A stretch of DNA of 64,000 bases, from the NCBI RefSeq assembly GCF_907164915.1, contig NC_061862.1:32262628-32326627 (forward strand). Reading direction: 5' to 3'. The first letter of the stretch is position 1, and each line of letters begins with the position of its first letter. Origin of the DNA: Impatiens glandulifera (Eukaryota > Streptophyta > Magnoliopsida > Ericales > Balsaminaceae). Shown here one piece after another: positions 1 through 12,424 of this stretch. The notes beneath the pieces are model-generated. The model did no database searches. It had not been told where the DNA came from and saw only the letters and a list, made by a program, of their open reading frames with translations. The position numbers were made by a program, and so were the translations under genes.

Positions 1-874
1 TTAATTTTTATTTAATATTTCATTTTTTTTATTAGTTTTTATTTCTCATATTTCTTAAATTCTCATTTTTTAAAAAAAATTTAACAACTTATTTATGAAT
101 TTTATGTTTTACTGTAATATTTTTTTAAAGGATTTTTTTCTTATTTAATTTAATATAATAAAAATGAAAAAGGTTTTTTTCTTATTTAATTTAATATAAA
201 TAAAAATAAAATTAATAATTTTTTATTTAATTTTTATTCACGACTTATATTAGTAAATGAATTATTTTGTCTAATATTTGATTATTACTCTTTTGGTATG
301 AGTTTTTATTATTATTCAATTCTTAATTATTAATTAATTTATCTTTGTGTTGAAAGATTTTTATTGTTGAAAGAATTTTTATTGTTATATTCAATTATTG
401 GAATAAACAAATTTAAAATAATTAATAATTAATTTAAATATAAAAAATATATATATAAAGAAAAAGAAATATAGAGTTAAAATAATTAATAATAAATGCT
501 CATGTATATATATAAAATAAAATTAAAATAATCAATCATAAATATTTATATAGAAATAATAAAAAATTATAAAAAAATAAAAAAAAATAAAAAAAAAATA
601 AAGGATTCATTTATGAGTAATAAATGAAATAATAAATGAAAAGAAAAGAGAGAAAATATATTAATATTTAATTAATAAATATATAAATTTAAAAATAAAA
701 GTTAACCATGGTTACTAAAAGAGGCTAAATGAGCCAATTTTTGATAGTACATATGTTTAAATAAACATATGACCTTTTATTAATACGTACGTCTAAGTGA
801 GCTAGTTGTACAAGTACATACGTCTAAGTGAGCTTGGAGTTTAGAACTATTAATTTCATTTTTTAAAATCACTA
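1..874. other. AT-rich intergenic DNA
   Basis: Very AT-rich sequence with homopolymer runs and no plausible coding region. The right part (about 690-850) contains a short phrase, AGAGGCTAAAT, that recurs in the subterminal repeats of the CACTA end at 1851-2100. The transposon may therefore already have begun here, but no left terminus is visible. Confidence 0.6.
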
Positions 875-974
875 TGACATCACTTTCGAGGGTAGATATG
901 GTGGTTGAAGCAAAATTTGCAAAGTGACATCACTTTCGAGGGTAGATATGGTGGTTGAAGCAAAATTTGCAAAG
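875..974. repeat. 50-bp perfect tandem duplication
   Basis: Two head-to-tail copies of a 50-bp unit (875-924 and 925-974), each containing CACTTTCGAGGGTAGATATG. The copies look identical by eye, so the duplication is recent or has been homogenised. It lies upstream of the CACTA-derived open frame at 1367. Confidence 0.9.
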
Positions 975-1366
975 TTACAGTTCAACATATTACAGAAACT
1001 AAAGAAGATGCTATAACTTTTAAACTATCATCGATTCTATGTCGATTCTATGTGTGGCTTTTAACTTAAACTAGAAGTTGTTCGTTCTTCAAGATTGCTG
1101 ATTATTCGTCTTAGAATAGTTCTTGTGTGACTATTGAGATTTAGGGTTTGACTGATTTTCCAGTTTTTTAGAACATGTATGTAGTTGAGTTAGCAATTGA
1201 TAACTTTCTGCCATGTTTGTTCTCTTCTGTCATTTTTTATATCACTTGTACAAGCATTTTCTAAAATTGAAATCTGTAATGGCAGATTAATTTACATGAT
1301 AGACAAGAGCTTTAACAATGAAATGGAAGAGAGGTTGAGGATAGAGAAAGATGAAATAGAAGAGAG

Positions 1367-1591
1367 TTGAGGATAGAGAAAGCTGAAACGGAAGAGAGGT
1401 TGAGGATAGAGAGAGCCGAGATGATGCGTTTTATGTCAAAATTTTTACCCCGAGGTGCATCAATAGATCCTACATTATTTGCCCAGTTTACTAATCTTGG
1501 TGGTCAATCATTGGGTCAAGGATCATCAACCGCAATTCCACCCGTGCAGCCTCAACAAGACGATGATAATTCTGGGGAAGACGCGAATTAA
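1367..1591 (+). pseudogene. Coiled-coil tail fragment, probable TNPA-like protein of the CACTA element
   Basis: A 74-codon open frame. Residues 1-27 are rich in Glu, Arg and Lys with a heptad-like pattern (EERLRIERAEMMRF), suggesting a coiled coil. The rest is a Gln/Pro/Asp-rich disordered tail. Direct 21-30 bp repeats just upstream (1323-1410, GAAGAGAGGTTGAGGATAGAGA) encode more of the same charged helix in shifting frames, so the start at 1367 is only the first available Met, not a true protein start. Plant Ptta/En/Spm-type proteins commonly end in such a coiled coil plus disordered tail, and the position beside a CACTA end fits. The identity is inferred from context; no domain can be proven. 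Confidence 0.4.
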
Positions 1592-1850
1592 GTAAGAACT
1601 TTAGTTATATAATTTTGGTTAGGTTTCAAATGTTGATGTCATACTATACTTTGATTATAAATGTTGGTGTTTGTGTTAAGAACATTTTTGTTATGAATTT
1701 GGTATATTTTGGTTGTGTGGTTGTTTAATAACATTTGTTATGATGATATTGGTTCAATTGAGTATGATATGTAGTAGTTAAATTTTCAGTTTTATAGGTA
1801 TTATTGTAATATTATTATTTATATTGAAAGTAAAGAATCATGAGGGAATC

Positions 1851-2230
1851 TGCGATTGGATTAAGTACCAAAAATGGTAATAGCCATTGGATTAAGTACC
1901 AATTGCTAGAGGCTAAATGGTAATAGCCATTGGATTAAGTACCAATCTCCAGAGGCTAAATAGTAATAGTCATTGGATTAAGTACCAATCGCCAGAGGCT
2001 AAATATAAATAGCCATTGGATTAAGTACCAATCGACAGAGGCTAAATAGTAATAGCCATTGGATTAAGTACCAATCGCTAAATGGTAATTGCGATTGGTA
2101 TTCTACCAATCGCCATTGCTGGTTAAGGCAACCGCGAGGACACCTCTACCGATTGATGGCGATTGGTTTTTGACCAATCGCTAAATGTTTATGGCGATTG
2201 ATATGGAGGTTAATAACGATTGGTTTACCC
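1851..2230. repeat. CACTA subterminal repeat array
   Basis: About six copies of a roughly 43-bp unit containing ATTGGATTAAGTACCAATCG, AGAGGCTAAAT and GGTAATAGCC, followed by looser CGATTGG/CCAATCG inverted motifs up to the terminus. Subterminal arrays of short motifs in both orientations are the usual transposase-binding regions of CACTA elements, and this one sits directly inside the terminal motif. Confidence 0.8.
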
Positions 2231-2261
2231 ATCGCTATAGAGTCTTTTTTTACTAGTGATA

Positions 2262-4985
2262 CTATTTATGTGCTTGCACCTTACCCTAGAGATGACAAAA
2301 TAGATAAAGATGCACTCAAAGTAAAATTAATCATCATATATAGAGTTCACAATAATTATTAATCTTTAAAAAATGTTTGGATTAGATATTGCTAGAGTGA
2401 AGAATTCACCACAAATATTAAGATTCTACAAGCTATGCTTATGCTGAAATTTTGAGTTATAGCACTTTTGTGTTTTTTAGATATAAGTTTAGAAAGTTTT
2501 AATGACTTTTTGGTCCTCATTGTCCTACATAATATATTGGGTAAGTTCTCGATAGTGTACATATTTACTTATATAAAAAGGAATACAACCACTGTAAAAA
2601 TTTGACTCACTTCAATGAATTTTGAAACTGATAATTTTTCATCAACCATAGGGTATGAACTACTTACTTAGTGTATAAATATGCTTATATATAAATTTAA
2701 CGGTATCCTCCCTACACTAAATTGATAGGGGTGATAGTGGAAAATTAATTATTTTTGTGTCCCATCAATAGTGGAAAATTAATTAAGTTTGTGTCTATGA
2801 AATATAATATCATATTCCAATATATTATTGTTGAGCTAATGCATTTAGATATTTGAGTTCCATAGTTTAGAATTGTGCAAATAATTGTTTTCTGGAAGTA
2901 GACCAACTATATATATTTACCATATTTAAAAATTGTGTCAGTATGTTTATTTGACTTCTTAATTTTTTGTTTTATTTTGGGCAACTTTCTAGAATTTTAA
3001 TTAAAGGAATTTGGATGATACGAGCAGATGGTTTACAAGTTTGAATCATTTGTAAAAGTTTCAAAATTGGATATATATGATTTAGCTCCATTACCTTGTG
3101 AATAATAATATCATATTTGAAAACATAACTTTTTGACACAATTTTTCATATGGATGCCAAAAGTGTATAAATAGACATAATGTTATTACATTTGGTTAAA
3201 CATTAAGCATCAATTGAAAACCTATCTAAAGTGGAGCCTTGTTTATATTGATTTTAATTGAAACTGCACCATTTAAAAATGTTTTTTTTTATTATATACA
3301 TCATGATATTAGTCTTGATAAAATTAAACATGGAAATAGAACTTAGTCTCATAACATTTTAGAAATTTATTGACAGAAGGTCTAGAAAAATGAATATTTT
3401 TGAATTAAAATGCAATTCAGCTCCAACAAATGATGTGGCTTGTTGGATGAAAGAATACAAAGAGAGTGGTAAGATCATTACTTCAAGTACAAAAAGTTTA
3501 CTACATTTGGTCATTTCTTAATACTTGTTGAGAAATGAAAAGTAAATAAGACCGATTATTGATTGATTTAGTTATGAGTTTTGTAATTATTATTTATTAG
3601 TATGTTTGACGCCATTTGTTTTTGTTACAAATTGTATAATTGGTGGGTTTTTTTTCTTTTTCTTTTGAGGTATATGTTGAAAAAGTTTTCTATTGTGATA
3701 CTTTTGTAGAATTTTGATGATTGAACATTCTTTTGATTATTGATGTTTTTCATTTAGCGCATCAGTTAAACTATATTTATATATTTGTATTATGATTTAA
3801 AACATTAAACTCTTCTATATTTATTAAGAATTAGTAGTTCATGTTTATGATTATTAGTAGTTTTAATTTATGCACCAATTATCTCCTCATGAATAATAAG
3901 TTTTATGATCGATTAATTCTTGTGTATGAAAGATTTTCATGTGTTTCAGTTGGACAAGTGAAAGATATTTGGTGACTTTAATTATTAATGTGTTTTCTTA
4001 GGAGTGATGACAATCTTTTAAAACTAACTATTATTCTTATTAAATTGACGTGTTATAAATTTTCTTACTTATACGATTCTCTAAACTCGGTAAGGATTTA
4101 AACAATATTTATTTGTATGGTTTAAGATTGTTTTGTGGATCTTGATATTTGAATTTACTAAATCGTAAAGTCACAATCAATATACACCAAATTTAATACC
4201 AATGGTTGTATTTTTTTTTTTGGCTTCAATTTTCAGGTTCAAGTCGCTCAATTAAAGACCTCTTTACAAATAGTATATGTTCATATATGTTTACATGTAG
4301 GAAAAGATAATTTGTTGCTAAATATAATATTTGCATAAAAATTTGTGTGATTAGTTAAGAATTTTGTGTAATTATTTAATTATATGTTTGTTTGATTAAA
4401 TATTTCATAATTTTTTATATTAATATTACATTAATTAGTTTTTGACATTAGTAGAAAAAATGAAATTCAGTGAAAATAAAAAAAAAATTACGAATTAAAT
4501 AGAATTGGTAAATGAAGAAAGAAAATCCGAACAATATTTATATTATTTTAAAAAGAATAGGCTTTTAGCAATGGTAATATATCCTGCGGCAAAAATAATG
4601 GCGCATGACGGTGGTTTAACAGTGACATTGTTACCGTCGTTATTGCTCTCTTTTTACAATTAGACGAATATCACTTAAGCTATCATATTACATTATATTA
4701 AATTATGTTATAATAAAAAAATATATATAATATTCAATTTAATAAATATTGTAAATTATAATATAAATATTGTAATAATATTAATCATATATTAATAGAA
4801 ATATTAATTGTTAATTCATAAACTTGCCAATTAATAATCTATTTAAATAAAATAATGAATTTAATAATTATATGTAAATAACTTTAATTATGAGAATTAT
4901 TAACATTTTATATTTTTATTTTGTTTTATTTAATTGTTTTATTTTTTTATATATTTTTTTTTTATTGAGAGTGTAATAAATAGTA
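2262..4985. other. AT-rich intergenic DNA
   Basis: No gene recognised. A GC-richer island at 4565-4665 (GCGGCAAAAATAATGGCGCA and a partly inverted GTTACCGTCGTTATTGCT) could be a decayed transposon end, but no partner terminus is visible. Confidence 0.5.
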
Positions 4986-4994
4986 TTGTCACGA

Positions 4995-5370
4995 TGATAT
5001 GTGAAAATTTGAAAAAAAAAACCTCAAAGGTACTAGAACACTATGTGACCCCTGCATTATGTGAGATAGAAGCTTAGTTAAAATAGGGATTAGTATGAGG
5101 ACCCATATGACTCATTCATTATGTGAAAATTTGAAATAAAAAACCCTAAAATAGAGTAGAGGATATCATCTCCATGTGATCTTTCATTATGTGAAAATTT
5201 GAAAAAGAGCAAAATCCTAAAATAGTGTTGCTGACACTATCACCAATAATTCATTATGTGTGAAAGCTTAGTTAAAATAGAGAGTATGAGTACCCATATG
5301 ACTCAATCATTGTGTGAAAATTTGAAAAACAAAACCTAAAATAGAGTAGAGGACACCATCACCATGTGAC
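4995..5370. repeat. Degenerate tandem repeat, about 195-bp period
   Basis: The phrase AAGCTTAGTTAAAATAG followed by ACCCATATGACTCA and TGTGTGAAAATTTGAA occurs at about 5072 and again at about 5265. Extra copies of the TGTGAAAATTTGAAA half-unit occur near 5001 and 5195. The copies differ by several indels, so this is an old local duplication. Confidence 0.7.
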
Positions 5371-7215
5371 AAATTCACTAATATCTGATTAAATGCAAGG
5401 TATATATATTGTTTGAGTTTTTCATATTATTTTGAAAAATGTTATTCTTCATTTTAAAAAATCAGATTATTTGGGATTAGTTATTATTTATAGCATCTCT
5501 TTTTCTTTGTCTTTATCATCCCGAGGCATTTCTTTATCTCTTAATCAACCAACACAGACCTTTAATTTCAGTATATATATATATATTTATACATGACTAA
5601 AAGTTCATGATGTAATATAAATATGTTAAATCACAAACTCTGATATATTTAAATTTTGTGTTAGAGAGCTAAAATAAAGCTTAACTTAAACCTATTGTGT
5701 GTGACTATAAATTACTTTATGTTAATTATTTTTAAATAAGAATGATCAAAATATAATGTTATTTTATCATACTAACTCTCTCCTTACTTTTTATGATCAG
5801 ATTTATATAGTGAATCTGCATTTAAGTGAAACTGTTTTTGAAATTTATTTGATTTACTGTTAACACTGATATTGATTAGTTTAAAATATTATATCTATAT
5901 CCATACCAAAAAAAAAATAGGCAAAATGAGGGGCTAAAATATAATTGCTCTTAAAAAACACACATTTGATTGCAGCAAAATTATGATAATGAGATACTTA
6001 CCTATACTATATTTTTCTTCCAACAACCATTTCATGGCATCCAATTGAATAAAAATATTGTACGTTAATTAATAAAGTTGATAAATTTACTTACAAGATA
6101 TTTAGGGAGTAAGTAGCATCGAGATAAAAAAATAAAAAAATAAAATCAGATTATTACTTTATTTTTAATATTATTATTGTTATATAACTCACAAAATATA
6201 GTTTTTTTAATGGTGTTAAATGTGTTCAACTATTTTGAATTTTGGCTAGAGAGTATTTCCCTGCAATGCCCTAATTCTACGTCTGCTCATCATATTATTA
6301 TACTAAACGATTTTTATTAATAGTTTATTAAATTATTATTCATAAATTATTATTAATATTATTAACATATATTTTAACTCACTATAAGAATGGAATAATT
6401 TCAGTAATTAAGAAACAAGCTAACCATTATCCTTCACTCATATATCCATTATAATATGTGTAAAGTTTTGCAATATTTGGGAAATATTTATTGTTAAAAT
6501 AGACATATGTATGTTCAAATATCTTTAATTTATTTGGTTCAAATGAGAATGTTATGGTAAATTGTTTAGTTTATAACTAATTTAGTGATGTACTTTTTTT
6601 TTATATATTTTCTTTATTTTAAAAAATAATCTATATAAAAATTATGATATATAAATATTTGCACATTTAAACTTCCAAAAAATATTATGTTATATTTAAA
6701 AATCTAAATAAATAAATAAGTTTACAAATGAATAGAATATAGAGTAGAAATGAGATGGAAAAGATAATCTAACCAGTAGAGAGCATCTCTTTCAGTAAGG
6801 TTGTGTGCAAATTAAGTAATTAGAGAAAAAACATATTTTTGTCTCCATCTCCATCTCTATTTTCATATATTATTTACTTTTTCTAGCTATAAATTTATAT
6901 GTAAATTTTCTCCTATCAATTATTTGGTAAAAACAAATTTAGATTGGTTACAGCCCCAGCTATAAACTCGGAAAAATAAGAATGAAATAAGAGAAAAACT
7001 ATTATGATTTTAGCTAAACTCGTAAACTAATTAAATTTTTAAGATTTTAAATTTATGATTTTGTGATTTTACGATTTATAAATTATTTCGATTTAACGAA
7101 TTATATGATTCTACGTAAATAAAATGAATTTATGGTTAAATATTAAAGAACATATTATTAATAGAAACAAATAAAATCAAATAAATGTTTTGTAATTATA
7201 ATTTTTTTAATGTTT
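5371..7215. other. AT-rich intergenic DNA
   Basis: No plausible coding region, RNA gene or transposon end recognised. Only short chance frames and homopolymer runs are present. Confidence 0.5.
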
Positions 7216-7219
7216 ATTT

Positions 7220-7440
7220 GTTTACTAACTGTAATTTTTTTTTATAAAATTTGTTTGGATTTGCGCTTACAGCAAGTCTAAGTTATTATAGAAAAGTTGG
7301 GCCCATGGCCATGGCGGTAGCATATTTTATTTTTGAGTATTTCTCAACCTGTTGGTCATAACTCATTCAGAAAGAAGGAATGACCCACAATTCTTTCCAA
7401 CAGCCATATCTAATTTATCAGTTCATTTAAAATAACATCA
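7220..7440 (+). repeat. Diverged copy of the segment at 12425-12657
   Basis: The segment reads in parallel with 12425-12657: TTTTTTTATAAAATTTG, GGATTTGCGCTTACA, GGCCCATGGCCATGGCGGTAG, ACTCATTCAG, GAAGGAA, ATTCTTTCCAACAGCCAT. The two copies are perhaps two-thirds identical by eye. Neither has a long open frame shared by both, so the nature of the parent sequence (gene fragment or unclassified repeat) is not known. Confidence 0.6.
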
Positions 7441-8734
7441 AAATGAAATGTTTCATCCATATAAAGCTGAACTAATGAACAGTTCAATCAACAGTTAATT
7501 GATTACTTTAAAAAAATTACTAATTAGTTTTAATAGTTAGTTTGTTAATTTGGGCGTAAAAAGATAAATGTAATTGTTTTCATAAAAATTTGAGTAATAA
7601 AATTTATAGTTTACATCTTCTTATCGTGGATGCGAGAATGATTTTGTCGGAATAAAATGAGATTTTAAAGTAGAGAAAATTTTGCTTGTCACCGCCGAAA
7701 AAAGGGTTTGAGGACAATTTTGTTGGATCAAAATGAGATTTTGATAGTTCTTCAAACCGTAAAGAAAGATTTCACTGGGATCGTAAAAAGAAAGAGGTTT
7801 GTCGATATTATTCATAGTTTATTTGTCGACATGATTCGTCAAAACCAAGTAGAATGCTAAATTGACTTCTTAGAAAAAAAATGACTAAGACGTAGGTTTT
7901 AAGATGGGAACTAAGAAAATTTGAACTTGCTAAATTTGGCTAGGTTGTCTTTGTTGGGCAGCTAATAGAAATGATGTTGAATTAATCTTGCTGAAAACCA
8001 ACCTGGTTGATTGATATTTCATTTTTGTCAAAAACGTAATTTTGTCTAGTCTACTACGTTCTTTTAGGCTTCTTGAAGGAATAATGTAAAAATAATAAAA
8101 TCAGTTGATTTAATTAGTTTAAAAACTGCTAATTAATAAAATTAATTATTTTGTTAATTTTCGTTTGTTGTGGAACTCGTATATAAAGTAGAGAGGTAAT
8201 TGTTTAATAACAACTTCAATAATAATTTTTTTTTGTTTACATCTCCTCCTTCCAGATTTTAACCCGTAAGGTTTTATATGATCTTTGCTCATATAAATAT
8301 TTGATTGGGGAGACACGGTTGTTCCAATCAAACAACTAAACAAAAAATCAAATCAGAATCGTACTTCGAAAAGATATTACTATTTTAAATACAATATAGT
8401 TACTTACAAAACTATAAACTCAAATGAGTTATTATTTGGAATATCTAAAAAAAAAAAAAAAAAAAATTATATAATAGTTTGAATTTGATGATTATAATGT
8501 GATAAGTAAAAATAATTAATTAAGTATTAGTACCAATTAACTATTTAAATATGCTAAATTAACTTAAGAAATTAGCCAACAATTGTAAAACTATCAGGTT
8601 TTAAATATTTATTCTAAATAATCAAAAAAGGAAAAATTGATAAGTAAAAATAGTTAATTAAGTAGTAATATTAATTAACTATTTAAAATAAGAAACTAAT
8701 CGTGACAAAATAATAATGTGCAGACTAAACCAAG
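7441..8734. other. AT-rich intergenic DNA
   Basis: No gene recognised. Two related phrases, AAAAATAATTAATTAAGTA at about 8507 and AAAAATAGTTAATTAAGTA at about 8647, show a small local duplication. Confidence 0.5.
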
Positions 8735-8738
8735 ATCG

Positions 8739-8960
8739 GCCTTTGAAGATATCAGCATTTGAAAAAATATCGGATTTCAGAAAATATCGGCTTTCGGAAG
8801 TTCGGCACTCAAAAGTTTGGCTTTCGGAAGATATCGACTTTCGGAAGTTCGACACTCAGAAGTTCGGTTTTCGAAAGATATCGGCTTTCTGAAGTTCGAC
8901 ACTCAGAAGTTCGGTTTTCGGAAGATACCGACTTTCGGAAGTTCGACACTCAAATATCAA
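8739..8960 (+). repeat. Minisatellite of the left LTR copy
   Basis: About five copies of a roughly 45-50 bp unit built from GAAGTTCGACACTCAGAAGT, TCGGTTTTCGGAAGATATCG and GCTTTCGGAAGTTCG. The unit contains self-complementary parts (CTTTCGGAAG, GATATC). It lies just upstream of the conserved segment beginning AAATATCAACATTCC. A matching array is in the right LTR copy at 10223-10380. Confidence 0.85.
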
Positions 8961-9150
8961 CATTCCAAATATCAACATCTCATAAAGCGCGCATCCGACT
9001 TTCCAAATATCGGCTCTCTACAAACAATTATGGCATTCTACATTTCGACATTCCATGAAGCACGTCTGATATTATCTTCACTACTTCCCAAAATACAATT
9101 CCGGTAGTGGCCGAAATTAGCTTTATGCTGCATCAAGATTTTATTTTGAG

Positions 9151-10215
9151 GCTTCCGAGACTTCTGTCAAACAACCTAGCAGAAGTAGATCCGTCGTAGG
9201 AAAATCAACAACAAGAAAATCCACAAGCAGTCTTAAACAAGTCCACAATGCTACTAGTGATGCACCCAGTAAAAAACTCAGATCAGGGATTGAGTCTGCT
9301 GCAAGCACTAACAGCGTTGCCAGAACCGGAGTTGAAGAGACCGAAGAAATTACATCAAATTGAATGAAATTCTAACGCGAGGTAAATATTCTTACTCCTC
9401 CTTTGTTTAACGCTTTATTAGCTCTCGTGGATAGTGTGACTCTTCAAAATACTGAGATTGGGCCTACGATTTTAGAGGCTCAATCAACAGTAAATAATGA
9501 TATTAGTCAGTCAAACGCTCCTGAAACCAATCGACTGGAGGTTTTGCAAACCTACCAGCAAGCTGAAGTTCCGCAATCCGATCGGCTAGAGGTTTTGCAA
9601 ACCAACCAGTCAGAAGTTGCACAAGCCAATTGGTAGGAGGCGCAACTACTCGACATCGTTCAACCTATTCAGTCCAATGCCATTGATGATTCGGCTGTGA
9701 GAATTATAAATAATGAGCCCATATCTGGTTCTAGCGCAACCGTCAGTGTTCAAACTTCCTTCACCTCCTTCGATAGAATGAGAACTTTAAGGAAATTGGA
9801 GTTCAGGGAACCAGTTTCAAGCTCTAAACGACCAGAAGTTCCTAGAAAAGGAAAGGGTGTATCCTCTCCACCTCCTGCTGAAAATTGATACATTCAAGAC
9901 GTGGGCTAATCTCAAAATATAGACAAATTTCTGTGATGTATTTCCAGACACAGTTGAAGAAGAAAAATGGCTGAAGAAGAAAAATAGTCACAATTAATAA
10001 ATTTGGAGGAGGCAGCTCTTTCATTAGCTAAAACCAGATTCATTCCTGAAGCTCTCATACGTAGCAATTTTGTAGAAGCCTATGCAATGGGTAAAGCTAT
10101 ATTCCATTTCCTCAAAGGATGCCAGTTGAATTTTGATCCAACTACTACCACGGCTAAGGCAGATGCCGAGGTAATCACTCATCTAAATAGATTGCTGGGA
10201 GAACACATATCCATA
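9151..10215 (+). pseudogene. Fragment of a retroelement gag-like ORF
   Basis: Three broken frames read on the plus strand. The first (about 9151-9362) is Ser/Lys-rich and low in complexity, like the segment encoded on the minus strand at 63567-63833. The second (9403-9636) has a Gln/Glu-rich near-repeat (RLEVLQT) and ends in a TAG. The third (10003-10210) encodes a helical segment (SLAKTRFIPEALIRSN) that ends where the minisatellite begins. Together they look like remnants of the poorly characterised large ORF carried by the related element at 61136-64000. No zinc knuckle, protease or polymerase motif is present. Confidence 0.45.
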
Positions 10216-10219
10216 ACTC

Positions 10220-11498
10220 TCAGGTACTTCAGAAGTTCGGCTTTCTGAAGATATCAACTTTCGGAAGTTCGACAATTAGAAGTTTGGTTTTCGGAAAATA
10301 TTAACTTTCAAAAGTTCGACACTCAAAAGTTCGGTTTTTAGAAGATATCGGCTTTCGGAAGTTCGACACTAAAATATCAACATTCCAAATATCAACATCT
10401 CAGAAAGCGCGCGTCTGGCTTTCCAAATATCGGCTCTCTACAAGCAAATCCGATATTCTACATTTCGGCATTCCATGAAGCACGTCTGATATTATCTTTA
10501 CTGCTTCCCAAAATACAATTCCGGTAGTGGCAGAAATCAGTTTTATGCTGCATTAGGATTTTATTTTCATTTCGATGCAAGTCTGAGGAAAAACCTTTTT
10601 GATAGCAGTTGTCTGCTAACACAGTTCAGACTGTCAAGAGCACCAAAAGACAAATTATCCTTTCTACATGCTCCTAGGAAATGATAATCCAATTAATGTC
10701 ATTTTAGCTTATTATAATCAAAGTACAAACAAGATCAAAGGATATCCGATCCAATGTACTTTGTTGAACCTCAACCAATCAAGATCAAGAAAAACGTCAT
10801 ATGAAGCAAAATGTATCTGTTGAAGAAGCAAAATATTTCCGTTGACATTTTCCTATTTAAGAGAACAAAAGTCAACTAGGTTCAATACCTTTTTACACCT
10901 TTGACAACCTTTACTTACAAGATTTCACTTCAATATTTCGAACAACGCTTTCTCAAACCTAAACCGGATGTAATACACATCTTTCGAGCGATCTTTTCAA
11001 GTTTCACTAAGCATTCTAAGTGTGTGTTAAATTTCCAAGTTTGTATTACAATACTACATATTCTGTGTAAGTGGTGAGCATTGTAAATTTACAAAATCCG
11101 TTTATGTTCAATAAGAGTGTGTGTTAGGAGTTTGAAAGTAGACATCAACTAGGTCATGGCTGTTCGACTGGGTTGTATACGAGAGTTGTATTCAATCAAA
11201 TCTTCTAGTGGATATCCTTCTCAAAGTTTGAGAAGAACTGGTGACGTAGGAGTTTTACCCCGAACATCCATAAACATTGTGTTATGTATTTTCCTTCTAA
11301 TTATTCTCTAAACCGATCATTTGTTGCTTCAAGTTTAAATAAACACTTCCGTACTTGAACTCGGTTCAAGACTTGTGAAAACTTGCGTAGAGTAGAAATT
11401 AGATAATCAACCTTTAACAGGGTTATTATCGACCGACGTGTGTGTAAGCGTTCAACGTTGCGAAACCCCAGTCTCCCTCGGCGATCCCGTTCCTAACA
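10220..11498 (+). mobile_element. Right LTR of the deleted element
   Basis: The block starts with a minisatellite (10223-10380), then a conserved LTR body. A TATA-like CTATTTAAGAG lies at about 10853, followed by a transcribed-looking region with GGTGACGTAGGAG and CGAACATCCATAAAC at about 11240-11275. The terminus reads CCCAGTCTCCC...GATCCCGTTCCTAACA. The same order of blocks is found in the LTRs at 38124-39606 and 59323-60931, which supports calling it an LTR. The canonical TG start is not visible because the left part is lost. Confidence 0.65.
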
Positions 11499-11637
11499 TA
11501 ATTTTATCATATTATTAACATTTAAATTATCATCTCATTTAATTGTTTTGATTTCTTAAATATTATTTATCATATTCAAATTTATTTTATTTGATCTAAG
11601 AAAAAATGGTTAAATATCTTATCTTAAAATAACAGAA

Positions 11638-11668
<31 letters not shown>

Positions 11669-12424
11669 AATGATTCTACCAAGAAATTAATTAAATACAA
11701 TGTTACAAAGAACAAAATTACTATAATACAATAGTGATTCGAAACATGTGCTTAACACATTTCCCTTAAAATAGTTTCACTGTCTCCCTTGTGCTGAAAC
11801 TTATCACAGATGACTGTCTTCTAGACTACAACGAATCTTATAATAATTCAGCACCGGAATCACTACGGAGCGAACTTGACAAAGTACCTGAATCAATTAT
11901 CGAGTTTCAAGAAAAATACGACGAGTCAAGAACTCAAAGAATACTTGATCGAGTGAAAAACTCGAAGAACACTCAGTTGAGTGAAGAACTCGAAAACAAA
12001 GAAAAAACCTTTCGAATTTTAGAGAGATAAAGAAATGAGTGAAAAAGAGATATGAGATATATGAAGAGTTCCAACATGAGGGAATATATATAGCTAAAAA
12101 TTAAACCATCACAATAAATTCATGTATCAATCAAATGGTTAATAATTCATCGAACGATTGTCATTTTTAGACTCTTGACATTTCTAGACTTTTAGCATTT
12201 AATCTTATCTATTAGCATTCAATCTTTTTCACTAACATTAAATATCACAAAAAAATCACATTTTAATTTTGTAAGAATTTATATTTATTTGGATTAAATT
12301 ACATTTAATTTATTTATCCAAATTTCCATTTTCATTTAATTAATGAAAATAGTTTAAAATTCCAAAAAAATATCTCAACCTAAATAAAAATAAAAACGAT
12401 CCCGAGTAAGAGAAGAGGTATATA
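11499..12424. other. AT-rich spacer with a TA microsatellite and one doubtful frame
   Basis: Contains a TA microsatellite at about 11645-11669. A 79-codon plus-strand frame at 11791-12030 is Glu/Lys/Ser-rich and contains GAGTGAA..ACTCGAA near-repeats (11950-12000). It has no recognisable domain, and repetition alone could explain its openness, so I do not call it a gene. Confidence 0.4.

Larger units (their letters stand above)
1300..2258 (+). mobile_element. Right end of a CACTA (En/Spm-type) transposon, left end not found
   Basis: The sequence ends at 2258 with TTTTTTTACTAGTG. Read on the other strand this begins CACTAGTAAAAAAAG, the standard terminal motif of plant CACTA transposons. Just inside it lies an array of subterminal repeats (1851-2230), as in this superfamily, and further in a short coiled-coil frame resembling the tail of a TNPA-type protein. 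No matching CACTA terminus appears between 1 and 1300, so the other end lies outside the window or is lost, and the 3-bp target duplication (ATA on this side) cannot be confirmed. The left limit given here is only where supporting signal starts. Confidence 0.6.
8735..11498 (+). mobile_element. Internally deleted LTR retroelement with minisatellite-bearing LTRs
   Basis: Two direct copies of the same LTR segment (8735-9147 and about 10220-10567) flank about 1.07 kb of gag-like coding remnants. The left copy stops after TTTATGCTGCATCAAGATTTT. The right copy continues through a TATA-like box to a terminus ending CCTAACA at 11498. The right copy's body is homologous to 38600-39606 and, inverted, to 59323-60140. 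Most of the left LTR and nearly all of the internal region are missing. The gag-like frame runs straight into the right-hand minisatellite without a polypurine tract, so the element was shortened by illegitimate recombination. No target duplication could be identified. Confidence 0.65.

Noticed and set aside
4440..4675. Possible second CACTA end (CATTAGTAGAAAAAAT and a GC-rich island)
   Set aside because: The terminal motif is imperfect and no partner end or target duplication was found.
8759..9107. Overlapping 96- and 99-codon frames
   Set aside because: They lie in two frames across the LTR minisatellite; repeats without stop codons give open frames by chance.
11791..12030. 79-codon frame, Glu/Lys-rich
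   Set aside because: Its openness is explained by GAGTGAA/ACTCGAA near-repeats; no domain, no splice or promoter context.
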